64,000 nt of DNA from Thelephora terrestris (taxonomy: Eukaryota; Basidiomycota; Agaricomycetes; Thelephorales; Thelephoraceae). The notes under the pieces were generated by a model. That model was not told where the DNA came from. It saw nothing but the letters and a program-made list of their open reading frames with translations, and made no database searches. Position numbers and translations under genes: made by a program. Of the stretch, positions 22,008 to 32,954 are shown one piece after another (position 1 is the first letter of the stretch; every line of letters starts with the position of its first letter). The stretch lies in the NCBI GenBank assembly GCA_015956445.1, contig WIUZ02000001.1:1798001-1862000 (forward strand). The letters run 5' to 3'.

Positions 22008-23590
22008 CGCTGACCCTAGGGGAGTCGTCACACCTTTGAATGCCGATGGACTGGAGGCAGAACTTTTTAGGCTAGGCATTCTCGATAAATGGTCTCATGT
22101 TATTGCTGGCATCCGTTTCGGTTTCAATGTAGGGATTAACGAACGGTTTTCCACTACTGTTATTCATCCGAACCATTCTTCTTCTTCGCTCGATACGGAC
22201 TTTATTTCCTCTTACATAAAATTGGAGCTCGAGGCCGGTCGCTACTCTGGACCTTTCACACGGACGGGCCTCGAGGCGCTTATCAGCCCTTTTTGCACCT
22301 CGCCACTCGGCCTTGTCCCCAAAGACTCTTCTTCCTTTCGTCTCATCCAGGACTTTTCTTATCCTCGCCGTCACAGTTCCATCACCTCGATTAACTCGCA
22401 CATTGACTCTGACGATTTCCCCACCGCCTGGGGTACGTTCGACGTTACTTCCCGCCTCATCCTGTCGCTGCCTGAGGGCTGCAAGGCTGCGACCTTCGAC
22501 ATCTCGTCCGCTTACCGTATCACTCCGGTTCATCCTGGTCAACAGTGGGCCTTGGTGGTCCACTGGGGGAGTCAATTTTTTGTGGACCATGCTCTTCCCT
22601 TTGGGTTAACATCTAGTGCGGGCATCTTCGGTTGGGTGGCAGATCTGTTGGTTGATCTGTACGTACAATCCGGGAATTTCGGCCCTTTGGTGAAACTTCA
22701 TTTCATACACAGCGGCATTTGGAGTCCCATGGAGCCTCAAAAAGCTCCGTCCACTAAGCACCATTCAGAGGTACATTGGGTTCGACTGGGACCTAGCCAA
22801 GAAGGAAGTCGCGCTCCCAGTCGAAAAGAGGTCTGCCATCCTGTCCTTGATCGCCCATTGGCTCTCAAAGGGCAAACAAGTCACGGTCAAGGACGCCCTG
22901 TCTCTCCACGGAAAACTAGTATTCGTTGCATCGATCTTCTACCTCGTCCGGCCCTATCTCCCATCATTAGTCCGATTTGCCCAATCCTTCCACGACCCCC
23001 GAGCAAAGCTCCATCCCCCTCGAGCAGTACACCGCGATCTGGAGTGGGTCAACTTCCTTCTTCGCATCCTCCCCGTTTCGATGCCCCTTTCCCTCCCCGA
23101 ACCGGTCGACTTGGACTGGTGGGGGGACGCCAGCACCTCCTTTGGAATTGGCATGGTAATCAACGATTGTTGGGCAGCCTGGTCTTGGGTCCCTCCGTTC
23201 AGACCAGGCCCACGTTCCGACTTCGATATCGGCTGGGCGGAGGCAGTAACTGTCGAGTTGGGGGTTCGTCTACTGATCCACCTTGGCTTTCATTGCCGAC
23301 AGGGAAACCATCGCTTCCTGGTTCGATCGGACAACATGGGTGTTGTCGAAATCATACAAAAAGGCCGTTGCCGGTCGATGTCTTCCAACAAGGTGTTGAA
23401 GATCATCTACCGCCTTCTGGTGGACTCGGGGATTTCCCTGCAGACCGATTACGTCCGAAGCTGCGACAATCTGGCGGACCCGTTATCGAGGGGCGACATT
23501 CCAGCGTTCGTACGCCGATCTCCCAAGGCGGTCCGGAAGATATCGCTGCAACCTCCTCCCCGTCTCCAATCAATATTACAGTGTTTATGA
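22008..23590 (+). pseudogene. Element RT/RNase H, frameshifted and missing the catalytic box
   Basis: The reverse transcriptase part reads in the frame of 22009. It has the conserved blocks PLGLVPKDSSSFRLIQDFSYP, the first catalytic Asp in TFDISSAYR, and LPFGLTSSAGIFGWVADLL. After GPLVK near 22690 the text jumps to a later conserved block (FGVPWSLKKLRPLSTIQRYIGFDW) in another frame. The segment that should carry the second and third catalytic Asp residues (VDD or YXDD box) is absent. RNase H then reads intact in that second frame, with DLDWWGDAS, WAEAVTVELGVRLLI, RSDNMGVVEII and the CDNLADPLSRG end. It stops at 23590, overlapping the next ORF by four bases. The simplest reading is a deletion of some tens of bases with a frame change. 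The true N-terminus lies inside the end of ORF1. Confidence 0.85.
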
Positions 23591-24744
23591 ACTTCACCCT
23601 TCCTTCCTCAGCTCCTCTTCCCCATGACATTCGACCCTCTCCTCTTCATCCCCGTTGTCTAGCTCACGAGCGCATCTTTCAGTGGAAGGGTGTCAACATC
23701 CCGGTTCCCAGGACCTCCATTGACGCCTTCTCTCTTGCTCGCGAGAAGAAGACGTTGCTTGCATCGACAAAAGATTGGGCGGCTTATGGCTCAGGCCTCA
23801 AGAAATTTCATATCTTCTGCGATGTCTTCTCCATTCCAGAACCTGATCGCCTTCCAGCTTCCTTCCAAACCATCCATTCCTTCGTCCTTTGGGCTTCGGC
23901 TGACGAGTCTGACGCCGATTTACCGGGCGCTCCTATCTTGCCAGTAGAGCCAGTTTCGGACTCCACTTTGCGCCACTATTTGTCAGCGATTCGCGCTTGG
24001 CACATCGTTCAAGGTTGGCTTCCCCCCCTCGATGACGTTCAGCGTGATCGGATCAACCTCTCCCTCAAGGGGATTGCGAACCTACAGGCTGCGCATCATC
24101 GCAAACCACCTCGTCCCCCAGTTACCACAGCAATGCTTCACCTCCTGCGAACCTCACTCGATCTCAGCGCTCCATTTGATGCCTGTGTGTGGGCAATTGC
24201 CACATGCGCTTTCTGGGCAATGATGAGGCTCGGGGAAGTGACTGTCGAGAGTCGAGGTGCTTTCAACCCCATTTCTTGTCTCACCAGAAAAGACGCCATC
24301 GCGGACCTTGATCTCAACAAGAACCTCTTTGTTCGGCTCGAGCTTCCCGCAGCCAAGACTGCCCGCCCGGGAGAGTCTCAGTCAGTATGGTTGGTGCCAC
24401 AAGACGACCTCTGTCCTATCATAGCACTTCGCAACTTGGCCGTCGTGGTCCCAGGAGCAGCCGATGACCCTCTGTTCTCTTGGCGGGATGCCAAAGGTGA
24501 CATCCGGCCCATGGCCAGGCCGAGGTTCCTGGAACGTGTCAACAGCATACTCACTTCCAGCAATTCGATCCGCATCTTCGGTCACTCTTTCCGTATCGGT
24601 GGGGCTTCTTATTACATGGCCAACAACATAGACACAGAAATTGTCAGGATTGCAGGGAGATGGCGTTCATTGTCCTATCAAACGTACATTCGCGGCTTCG
24701 AGCAGGTGGTGTCGCGCCGCTTTGCGGGCCTCCCCAAAGCGTAA
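23587..24744 (+). CDS. Element tyrosine recombinase
   Basis: This ORF of 385 residues starts at an ATG that overlaps the RNase H stop (ATGA). It has an N-terminal SAM-like DNA-binding part (KDWAAYGSGLKKFHIFCDVF, LRHYLSAIRAWHIVQG). The catalytic part contains Arg in FWAMMRLGEV, the HSFR box in IFGHSFRIGGASYYM, a second His/Trp position in AGRWRS, and the nucleophile Tyr in YQTYIRGF. All catalytic positions of the lambda integrase class are present. It would join element circles to target DNA. The ORF looks intact, so the enzyme could still act on this or related copies. The frame remains open upstream to 21430, but that part is a shadow of ORF1 and RNase H. Confidence 0.9.
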   Translation: MNFTLPSSAPLPHDIRPSPLHPRCLAHERIFQWKGVNIPVPRTSIDAFSLAREKKTLLASTKDWAAYGSGLKKFHIFCDVFSIPEPDRLPASFQTIHSFVLWASADESDADLPGAPILPVEPVSDSTLRHYLSAIRAWHIVQGWLPPLDDVQRDRINLSLKGIANLQAAHHRKPPRPPVTTAMLHLLRTSLDLSAPFDACVWAIATCAFWAMMRLGEVTVESRGAFNPISCLTRKDAIADLDLNKNLFVRLELPAAKTARPGESQSVWLVPQDDLCPIIALRNLAVVVPGAADDPLFSWRDAKGDIRPMARPRFLERVNSILTSSNSIRIFGHSFRIGGASYYMANNIDTEIVRIAGRWRSLSYQTYIRGFEQVVSRRFAGLPKA

Positions 24745-24792
24745 TCGGGTTGGGTGAGCATCGCTGTAGGCGCCGCAGTCCAGTAGTAGGGT

Positions 24793-24909
24793 GAGCGGCA
24801 CCTTTCCAGCTCCGCGTCCTACCGAACTCACGTTCGGTTCCACCCAACCTTTTTCGTCTCACTCGGCGCTACTCGTGTCCTTTAGACCGGACCTCGCATC
24901 GACGTTGGA
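24793..24909 (+). repeat. Ngaro split repeat B1 (117 bp)
   Basis: It matches 25191-25307, with no difference seen by eye. It contains a short hairpin (CCGAAC, 4-nt loop, GTTCGG, at 24822-24837) and ends GACGTTGGA directly against A2. Confidence 0.92.
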
Positions 24910-25071
24910 TCGGCACGGTGCCGTGAGTACACGATCGACACCAACGTCCAATGGAGGAGAGGGGAGGCTCGCTAGTTAGACCACCCCTCTTGTCCCTTAA
25001 CCACGTCCTCCCTCTCCTAGTCTTCTCAGCAATCTCGCCCATTCGCCACGTTGTTCATCGAATTTTGTTTG
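24910..25071 (+). repeat. Ngaro split repeat A2 (162 bp)
   Basis: This is the internal copy of A1, abutting B1 without any spacer. The B1-A2 joint reproduces the sequence expected at the junction of the circular intermediate. Confidence 0.92.
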
Positions 25072-25190
25072 CCCGCCCGCCCGCCCTTGAGTCATGTACT
25101 TTTAGTTGTACAGTAGCCTCAGTCTACACGAGTTTCCTTTACATGCATGAGGTAGCGCCCACAAACCGTGGGCTGGGATCCCGCCCTCCC

Positions 25191-25307
25191 GAGCGGCACC
25201 TTTCCAGCTCCGCGTCCTACCGAACTCACGTTCGGTTCCACCCAACCTTTTTCGTCTCACTCGGCGCTACTCGTGTCCTTTAGACCGGACCTCGCATCGA
25301 CGTTGGA
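25191..25307 (+). repeat. Ngaro split repeat B2 (117 bp), right end
   Basis: This right terminal repeat ends GACGTTGGA, after which CTCAGAACT begins host DNA. A 119-bp spacer with four tandem GCCC-like units (25071-25086) separates it from A2. Confidence 0.92.
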
Positions 25308-26308
25308 CTCAGAACTTAGGAGCCTACCCCCTGCGACGAGCACCCAGAATATTTCTCATGACAACCGTGGTTCAGTTCCCCCTTTTGGATTTTACGGACG
25401 AACTGCGTCATTTTGCAAGCTAAGCGACGAAGGAGACCCCTCTATGTGCAGAGAATCAGACCTAAAGCCACATATGAGCCGGTTGCTAGCCCACTCTTTT
25501 CTCCTCGGTTCCTTCCCTCTCCCCGCCAGTTGGATGCTCTGCTCTAGGCTCAAAACCAACCACCTGGTTAGCGGGAAGCTCTACCCTTTGCGACCCTGAT
25601 TGAAATCGGTTTCGTCAAGGCACCCTCGTCTTCGCCTATTAGGGAATGAGGTGACCCTGCACGCCCCTGGCCGAAGTGGTGCGATGGGGGAGGTCGAGCG
25701 TAGGCCAACGTAAGGATGGTGGCACCGCCTGGATCTTTGGGGAGTAATGACAGTCTTGCGGGGAACTGCATGTCGATACCCTCGGTTTAGAACCATTGAT
25801 CCTCTCACTCTCGCTAGTGTCGAGTTGTGGGCGGGGCGGTGCCACCCGAAGGACTAACCGTGGCGCGTTGGTGCGACAGGGGCAAACCATCTTGGGCCTC
25901 GCTATGTTGTACCCTGGCAGGTTGCACCCGCTTCACCCATTCGAGTGGTTTGGAGGTGTTACAAGATCCGACGTGCCTCGGCTTTTTTTTTGGAACCCGG
26001 AAAAAATTAAGCTCAAGCTCAAGGTTCTCCGGCGGTCACAGTCATTGGCTGTATGCATGGGAAGTTCGGCGTCGAACGCAGTAACCCACTCATAGAGGGG
26101 ATCGGATAGCGGTTTGGCAATACATACACCTAGAACACGCCACGGGAATAAATTGCACAGAAACATATTTGTCGTTACAGATTGTGGTAGAAAGTGTCTG
26201 ATACAGATGCGATGGAGAGCTGAGTGTGAGATGCATATGTGAGAAGTTTAATTAAAGTCATGGGGGGAAACTCCCAGAGGTAACAGAGTCTTATCGCTGA
26301 GTGCGGCC
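25308..26308. other. Gene-free stretch right of the retroelement
   Basis: There are only short ORFs with no family features. It joins the retroelement right end to the 3' end of the gelsolin-like gene. I see no further repeat or RNA gene. Confidence 0.5.
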
Positions 26309-29300
26309 TTATGCCATTGGCTTGTGTTTAGCTGTAACATATACATCAACGACCATGCGATTGTCACAGGGAGGAAGAAAACGGACATGATCAAGCGCCT
26401 GCGAAGCGGATAAAATGTTCATGTGTTCGACACCTTCATCTTGGCCCTAGAATGGCAGAATGAGGGGAGAAAAAGAGTGACCTATGAGAAAGATACGCAC
26501 TCGGACTTCGAAACCCAAACCCCGAACGGCCATTCGAAGGTCTTGGGGTACTCGTGAAGGGAATACGAGAGCGTGAATCGGGGGTACGAAGGGCCTCAAC
26601 GATCCGACAGATGAAACGAGCGACTGAAAAGCAATCAGGCAGAGCGTGGCTCTTGGGGGCGACGGCTTACATTCGCGGTCAGGAGGGCTAAGCGGATGTC
26701 CTCCCTCTTTCCCCGCGCCCCAGCGCCAACGAGAACAAATACCTCCCATACAGCGTCCAGAATGAAGACGTTGTCCTCCAGGGACGCGATAGAATCGCAG
26801 GGGGTGTGAGTGAACTTGGGTGTGTCAGCCTCGTTTTGGTGACAAGGTAGATGGTGCCTACCCTATGCCCTGATGAAGCAGATATTTTCCAGAGTTGTGG
26901 GTCAGCCGTGTTCGCACCGGCTCTCCATGCCCAGTAAGATGCCTTGGCGTACTCCCTGTCACCGTCTCCAAGAACAGCCCAGAACATTTCGTCGTCGTCA
27001 TTTTCGCCCTCATCCAGGACAATGACGCTGTCGGGATCACCGCAAAGGCCAGCGGCGTAATCAAAGGCTGCTTTCTTTTCCTCAAGTTTCGCACCCCGTC
27101 CGTTCCACACGTAGAATATTTGAAGTATACTTAAACAGTAGCTGAAGCCAGAGCATAGACTCTGTACAGACTACACAATGTGTAAAAGTTACGCGGTGTT
27201 GCAGGAAGTTGGAGAGACACACCAAGTGTTGTTCGTCAACGAAAGTGACCCCGTTTATTGAGCGCACAAGGTGCATCGTAGTGTTCTCGGAAGACCAGTG
27301 TGCACGGGCCCCCTAGACGTATATAGATTCAGCATACAATCAGAGAGCGATTCGAGGCCTCTCTACGTACTTGACGGATGACCAACGTTCCTCCGAGAAC
27401 GGTTACCAGATCGGCTGGCTCGCGGTACTGCTCGATTGAAACCTGCGATCGAATTTGAGCTTGTGCTGGGGGGAAGAAAATAGGACGACACCCACAAGTG
27501 TCGCTCTGTATCTTTTCGCTAGGTCTGCCAATGCTTTCTCCTCTTTCGGACCCACCTTGGCATCCTTTCCGACCCAACCCCAAACCTTGGTATCAACCAG
27601 GCCGCTGCTCTTTGCCTTCGCCCTTTGGATTATCGTGAGGATTTCAGTATCGTAAAATACGTTGGTATCAGTTTTGATAGCATTGGAGGTGGACCCCACG
27701 ATAGATAACACGTCAACAGACACAGTCGTAACATCAGGATCGGCGGGTGCGGGCTTGGGTGTCGATTTCAGGAGAGGTTCAACGTCAATCTTCGGTACAC
27801 AATAGTTCGGGAAATCTTCAACAGAATATGAGCGCAAATACGTCCGGCAGCCCAAGTGCCTTACCGAGGGTAATTAGGTCTGTCGGAGAAATTTTGATGG
27901 TTCTCCTCTCTGGATTCAAAGTCGTCGACAGTAAGTCAATAGGAAAGTAGTCCACCCTTGACTCGTCGGGCCTCTTTGCCCCAGCGGTGATCAGGGCGGT
28001 CGGTTCTTCCTTTGTTCCTGTAGCCATCTCTGGAGATTTATTCAGAGTCGGCATGGGACTGGGAACAGGTGTCCATTCCTCCTCCAGGGCGGGCATAATA
28101 AACTCTGAGTACTTTTCCCAGGACGACTTCTTTTTCTCCGTGGGATTGGGTAGATCCGGCAGCTTCAGAGAAGTCTCTTTCTCATTCTCCTCAACGGCAG
28201 GGGATCGAGGACCAGAGGCTTGGGTATCCCGTCCGGCAACGGCGACCTTGACGTCCAACTTTGGAGGCCAATCCTGTTCCTTCCTCTCCTGCTCGCGTTC
28301 CCTCTCCATCTCCAGTTCTCTCTGGCGGTCGAATCCAGCCTCGGTCCCCACAGGTTGAACAGGATGAAATTCAATCAGGTTATTTGGTGAACCAATTCGA
28401 GGACTCGGCGCATCTTGTGAGCTTTGCTTCTCGTGCTCCGACCACACCTGAGCGACGTCCATAACTCTCGCCCTACTTCCGGTACTAGGGATCCTGGAAG
28501 GTTTGTGCGGGACAGCGGGACGACGCGGCTGGGGCTTGTCAGAGTCGGGCTTCTTTCCCCCTATATTTCTCTCCTGAGGCCTTCCTTGAAGTGGTTCCTT
28601 TGTAAGTGCGGGGGATCGTGGAGTGTGGTCCTCCGGACTGTCTGTGCGGCGAGGGGACGGAGTGTGGGCCTCACATAATCCTGGCAAGGCTATCTTTCCA
28701 GAAGTACCCCGAGCCGGTGTCGATAAGGGAGAAGTTGAACTAGACGTTAGGTGGTCTTTTCCATTGATAACAGGCTTCACGCCAATTATCGGACCACGTT
28801 CCCACCTATCGGTAACCTTTGGTCGGGTGGAGAGCGGGAAGTGTTCCTCGGGGGAAATCGTCTGTCCTGATGACCGGGCTGGCGGCTGGGGTGAAGGAGA
28901 CCTCGACCGAGACAGTGAAATGGGTATGGGGTGCTGGTGGTGTGAGGAAGAACCGGAAGGAGGAGGGAGTGTTGGCGAAGGCGAGGTTAGGTCTTGGCTT
29001 GTAGGTTGGATCGGCGTCGGTAATGCGGACCCACAAGAGCCGCCTGGAGGTTTCAATGGATCGGGGTTCACCCCGTTTGAGGACGCCTTAGTCCTACGCA
29101 TAGGGACTGATTGGCTCTGATCATCTCTGATGATAGCAGTCGTGATCTTGACCCGTTTAGGTTTCTTAGCGCGGTCCTTGGTCGGCTATAGTCCAATAAA
29201 ACAAATGTAGCATCCCAACGACAATGATTGGGAGAAGCGAAGGCATGAAGGGATGCAAAAAATGTCAGGTTTATTTCCAATATGGAACGAATAGATAACA

Positions 29301-31476
29301 ACAGCAATAGAAAACAAGACGAACGAGCGGTTGGGCGGTGTGAAAAAACGGGGGAGAGTAGCGATCAACGAGGAGCCTCAATGACCATCAGCATCGTAAA
29401 GGACGCACATGACTCAATGGTTTGCTGGGAGAGGGTAACACATCCACGACGGACTTCGCTTTTGACCTGGGAGGTGATGCGGCAAAGCTAACAGACTTCT
29501 CCCTCAACTTCCCGCTGCTCTTCCGTTTCCGCACACCTAGTTCATCGACTCCGTTGTTGGCGGTGGGTGTCTTTGATATCGCAGAGCTCGGGGGCTCTGA
29601 GTCACCAGTCTTCATGGGTTTGACGTACGACACTAGAGTATTGGATGACCCGACCCCAGGTACGTGATCACTCGAGGCAGCAGGGGGGTTGGGGGAGGCC
29701 GACTTCCTTTCCATGGAGTTGACGAGAATGCCTTTCGAAGGCGACCTTGGCAAAGCAGGGATGGTATCCGGCTCATTCTCGAATGTCTGAGATTTGTGTC
29801 TGGGCATCGGGATTGGTCTTGGTGGTTTAGAAGCTCCGGGAGAACCGGGCGTAGTGGCGTTTACAGGGTCAACTGTCTTGGCCTTGCGCATCGGTACTGG
29901 CGTGGATGGGATCACTGGGGTGCTAACAGATGGACCAGTCCCTGCCCAACGATCCCGCACGGAGGCCTTCTTCTGAGGCTCCGAGCGAGTCCTTTCGGGT
30001 GTCGGGAAAGGACTCACGGTAGTCGATGATTCAAGCTTCGCGCTGACCTTGACCATGTTCTGTACAAAGCCGCGACCTTGGAGCCGACTGAGGCTGGGAG
30101 TGACACCCTTCGGTGGCGTTCTTTCAGCAAATGCGGGTGATGGATTATAAGAGACAATCTTTGGTCCATGCAGCGAGGGATTTGGTCTCGGTTCTACGGG
30201 TCGAGCGAGTGTCGTCGTGCTGATGGGTGCAGGAGGTCGTGAAGGGGATGTGGAAGCCATCGATGGGGAAGGGCTCTGCCGCAGGCTCGGAGAAAGAACA
30301 GGCAACGCCGGAGACCTGGACCCAGAGGATAACTTGGATTCTGTGTACCCCGACTGTGAGATGGACGGGAACGTCTTCCGTGGGGGTTCAGACTTAGGCT
30401 TGGGTTCGTTGTTGAGGGACTGGGGAGTGTATGAGTGTCGATGTGGGTTGGGCGTGGAGGGCGTGGAAGAGTTACTGCGGGATTGAGGAGGAGGGGTTGC
30501 TTGTTTGTTCGTAAAAGTTGACCCCATGCTCGAAGGTGATGGTTTAGACAGGCCGGTGTACCTTTGCAAGCTAGGTCCAGGACCAGACGGTGTACTCATC
30601 GTGCGTTCGCGGATGTGATCTCGCGCATCACGGAGCCTCGGCGATGGTGGAGGCTTGGGAGAACTTTCAGATTCAATCTTCTCTACATAGCGTTGAGCAA
30701 TAGCGGGAGTGCTAATCTTGCGCTCGCGCAGGTTCGAAGGTGGCGTAGACAAAGACGCCACTTCCACGACTGCAGAGCGGGGTGAAGAACGCGATCGATG
30801 ACCTGAAGATTTCGGCACCAGCCCCAGCATAGTAACCCCATCCTTCCCTAACACCGAGTGCGAGGATGCGGGACTCCTTCTCTGTTCAAACTGTGCGGGA
30901 CCGTGAGCACCTTGCTGCGGAGTGTGCTTGCTCAGTCTGGGGCCAGTTTCCCGCGAGCCCATTGACGTGGCTAACGAGATTGGCTCCTGTTGCGGTTTGT
31001 TAAAGAAACGTGATGGTCTGGGTTGAGCAGACGGCGGATCATCCAACGGGGATTTCGAACGGGGAAAATCAGGCGCAACAGGGCTCCGTTGACCCATAAG
31101 TTTGCGCATTGCAGCCTCGCGATCCTTCTGTTTGACCTCGGGGGATTGGAGGTGGTCAATATCGGATCCAGGTGATGCAACCCTCGGGGATTTGTTGACA
31201 GCTTCAATGTTGAGACACGGGGTTAATCTCGAGGTTGTTATCGCGTTCGGGGGAGGGCTCACATGAGTCGAAACTCAGAGGACGAGACTGGAGCGTACTT
31301 CGTCTCATCCTGGACACCCTGGAGGCCGCGATCTCTGCTTCGAGCCTCCGGGTTTCGGCCTCCTCGTCCTCATCAACTTGGCGCTGGAGAGCCTTGATCT
31401 TGCTTGTCCATTCAGCGAGACCGATAGAATCAGATTTAGGTATATCGAATGTCCTTCGACGAGGTGTAGCATCCAT
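26309..31476 (-). CDS. DUF4045-gelsolin protein
   Basis: This is a large, intron-rich gene. The start at 31476 (MDATPRRRTF) leads into the conserved DUF4045 head, LAEWTSKIKALQRQVDEDEE, and a short coiled coil. About 900 residues of disordered Ser/Pro/Arg-rich sequence follow, with many KSPS-like and RSRSPSP-like stretches. The C-terminal third has gelsolin-type repeats: FHV-like SINGVTFVDEQHL, YVWNGRGAKLEEKKAAFDYAAGL, FWAVLGDG, LWKISASSG, then FILDAVWEVFVLVGAGARGKRED and a last part SLRPFVPPIHALVFPSRVP. The final exon, read after a 54-nt intron, ends KHKPMA. Gelsolin repeats bind and sever or cap actin; DUF4045 with gelsolin repeats is a known fungal combination. The role is probably actin regulation, inferred from the fold. 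Confidence 0.88.
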
Positions 31477-32954
31477 GAGGTGGAAGGACGGAGAGTGGTT
31501 CGAGCGGTGGCTGATGACCGACGTCAGATTTCCCACATGTCCCGAACGAAGCAATCTCAATGGTGGCGAGTCACCTTCTTTGACCGACCCCACATTCTCT
31601 ACTGCTACTCTACACGGCTGTCCTACGTTGCACACTGCGCCATACTCGTTCACTGTTGTGCGCGTGCGCACTCACCAAGACTATCCCGGCCCTTACCGCC
31701 GCCTACATCCGCTCCGCTCTGTTGATCCACTCTGTCAGGTTCTTGTGATTTAGAACTGGACGCATAGGATCACTGATGTATGCGGGGAATTCCCAACTCA
31801 GAAGGTGGAAGTGAAGTACGCAGCCGCCCTCAGAGCCCGAGTCACTCGCCAAATTGGACGCGCGAATAAGCCTGTTCCTTTTCACGCTAGCCGCCTCCAG
31901 CCTCTCCCTGGGCAGATGTATCACCCGAATCACCGCTTCTCTTTGTCGCAATCTCTCTTCCTTCAACTTCCATTTCACCACCACCATGATGGCCCCAGGA
32001 AGTGTCGAAAAAGAACGGTCCGTCTCTAGTGTAATGAAGGGGAAGTCCAAGCCGTGTGTCACCGCTTTACGGCCGATCACTCCGCAATCTTCGTTGCAGC
32101 TGAGGAAATAGCCCCATGTCAGAGGAAGCACGGAGAACGAGAGAGAATGTGCCTGACTAATGTTGGGAACAAGTCTCCTATCTGGTTTAGTACACGAACA
32201 AAACCATCCCAGGATATTCTGCCATCTTGAGGATCTGCAAGGACGCTAACCTCGGAGAATGTGTACGTCCAAAGTTGGCAGCAAGCCCTTCTATTGAGCT
32301 TTCTCCAAGTACGGTTGGCGGATTTTCAAACAAGTGTTTAACAGGTACCCTGTCCCTCAGGCCTCAGGCCTCAGGATTGGAACAAATCTCTATCTTGTAC
32401 GCCTGGTTTGTCTTCGAGCACTGGAGCCTACTTGGGCGCCCACCGGGTTCAAAGTCTGGTCCACCGATGAATGGGGCTAGTGAGGTAAATTGGGTTGTAT
32501 CAGGTCCCAAACGCCCCAGCAGTGATTATCATTGTCGGATTCATTTCCTTTGGCACTCTCTACGTCAGGACAAGGGATCTTGGTCGTAGGAAATGCATCC
32601 ATCTTCAGCCGATCCACGAAAACTGAAGGGCTCGTGAAAGCCACACTGGATACGATTACTTTGGTTCTTTTCCTCGAGATACCTGGCTCTTTGCTGCTGA
32701 GGCCGGTATCATTGCACACCACAAACTTGGGTCATTGTTGACTTATTCTAGGGGCCTTGGTGTTATCGCGCCGTCGGCTGAACTAGTCCATACTTCAAAA
32801 CCTTGATACGTTGCGTTTAACCACAGGGCACTTGTATATACTCACGATCCCGAGGAGCGAGGCCCAAAGAGATGAGTGTCCTCACACGTCATAAAAGCTA
32901 GGCGAATAGTCCGTATAATAAATTGAAAAACCTATGGAAGGTCCATTTTGGAGA
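31477..32954. other. Intergenic region with an unassigned ORF
   Basis: This 1.5 kb contains the promoter of the DUF4045-gelsolin gene. A minus-strand ORF at 31703-32131 (142 residues) has a protein-like middle (KWKLKEERLRQREAVIRVIHL) and an acidic Ser patch but no recognised domain. It may be an unknown small gene or a chance frame. A short triplicate GGCCTCA run occurs near 32358-32377. Confidence 0.35.

Larger units (their letters stand above)
20244..25307 (+). mobile_element. Ngaro-like YR retrotransposon with split direct repeats
   Basis: The element is 5064 bp, with repeat order A1 (20244-20405), coding region, B1 (24793-24909), A2 (24910-25071), a 119-bp spacer and B2 (25191-25307). 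B1 and A2 abut exactly. This is the split-direct-repeat layout of Ngaro/PAT elements in the DIRS order, which integrate by a tyrosine recombinase through a circular intermediate and make no target duplication. The coding part holds a zinc-knuckle Gag-like ORF, a reverse transcriptase/RNase H region and a tyrosine recombinase ORF. A1/A2 differ at one base (20286 versus 24952) and I see no difference between B1 and B2, so the insertion looks recent. The reverse transcriptase is broken, so this copy is unlikely to be autonomous. I see no methyltransferase domain, which separates it from DIRS1-type elements. Confidence 0.92.

Noticed and set aside
21430-24744. A single 1104-residue ORF covering most of the retroelement
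   Set aside because: Its first part is out of frame with the zinc-knuckle ORF, and the part about 22760-23587 is a shadow of RNase H. Only the RT segment and the recombinase segment of this frame are real.
20244-25307. LTR retrotransposon interpretation
   Set aside because: There is no terminal LTR pair of the usual form, no protease or DDE integrase. The split repeats and tyrosine recombinase point to the DIRS order.
26858-27134. ORFs on both strands across the gelsolin exon
   Set aside because: Only the frame with YVWNGRGAKLEEKKAAFDYA shows family conservation.
32355-32380. Short GGCCTCA tandem run
   Set aside because: Three units only, with no coding or structural context.
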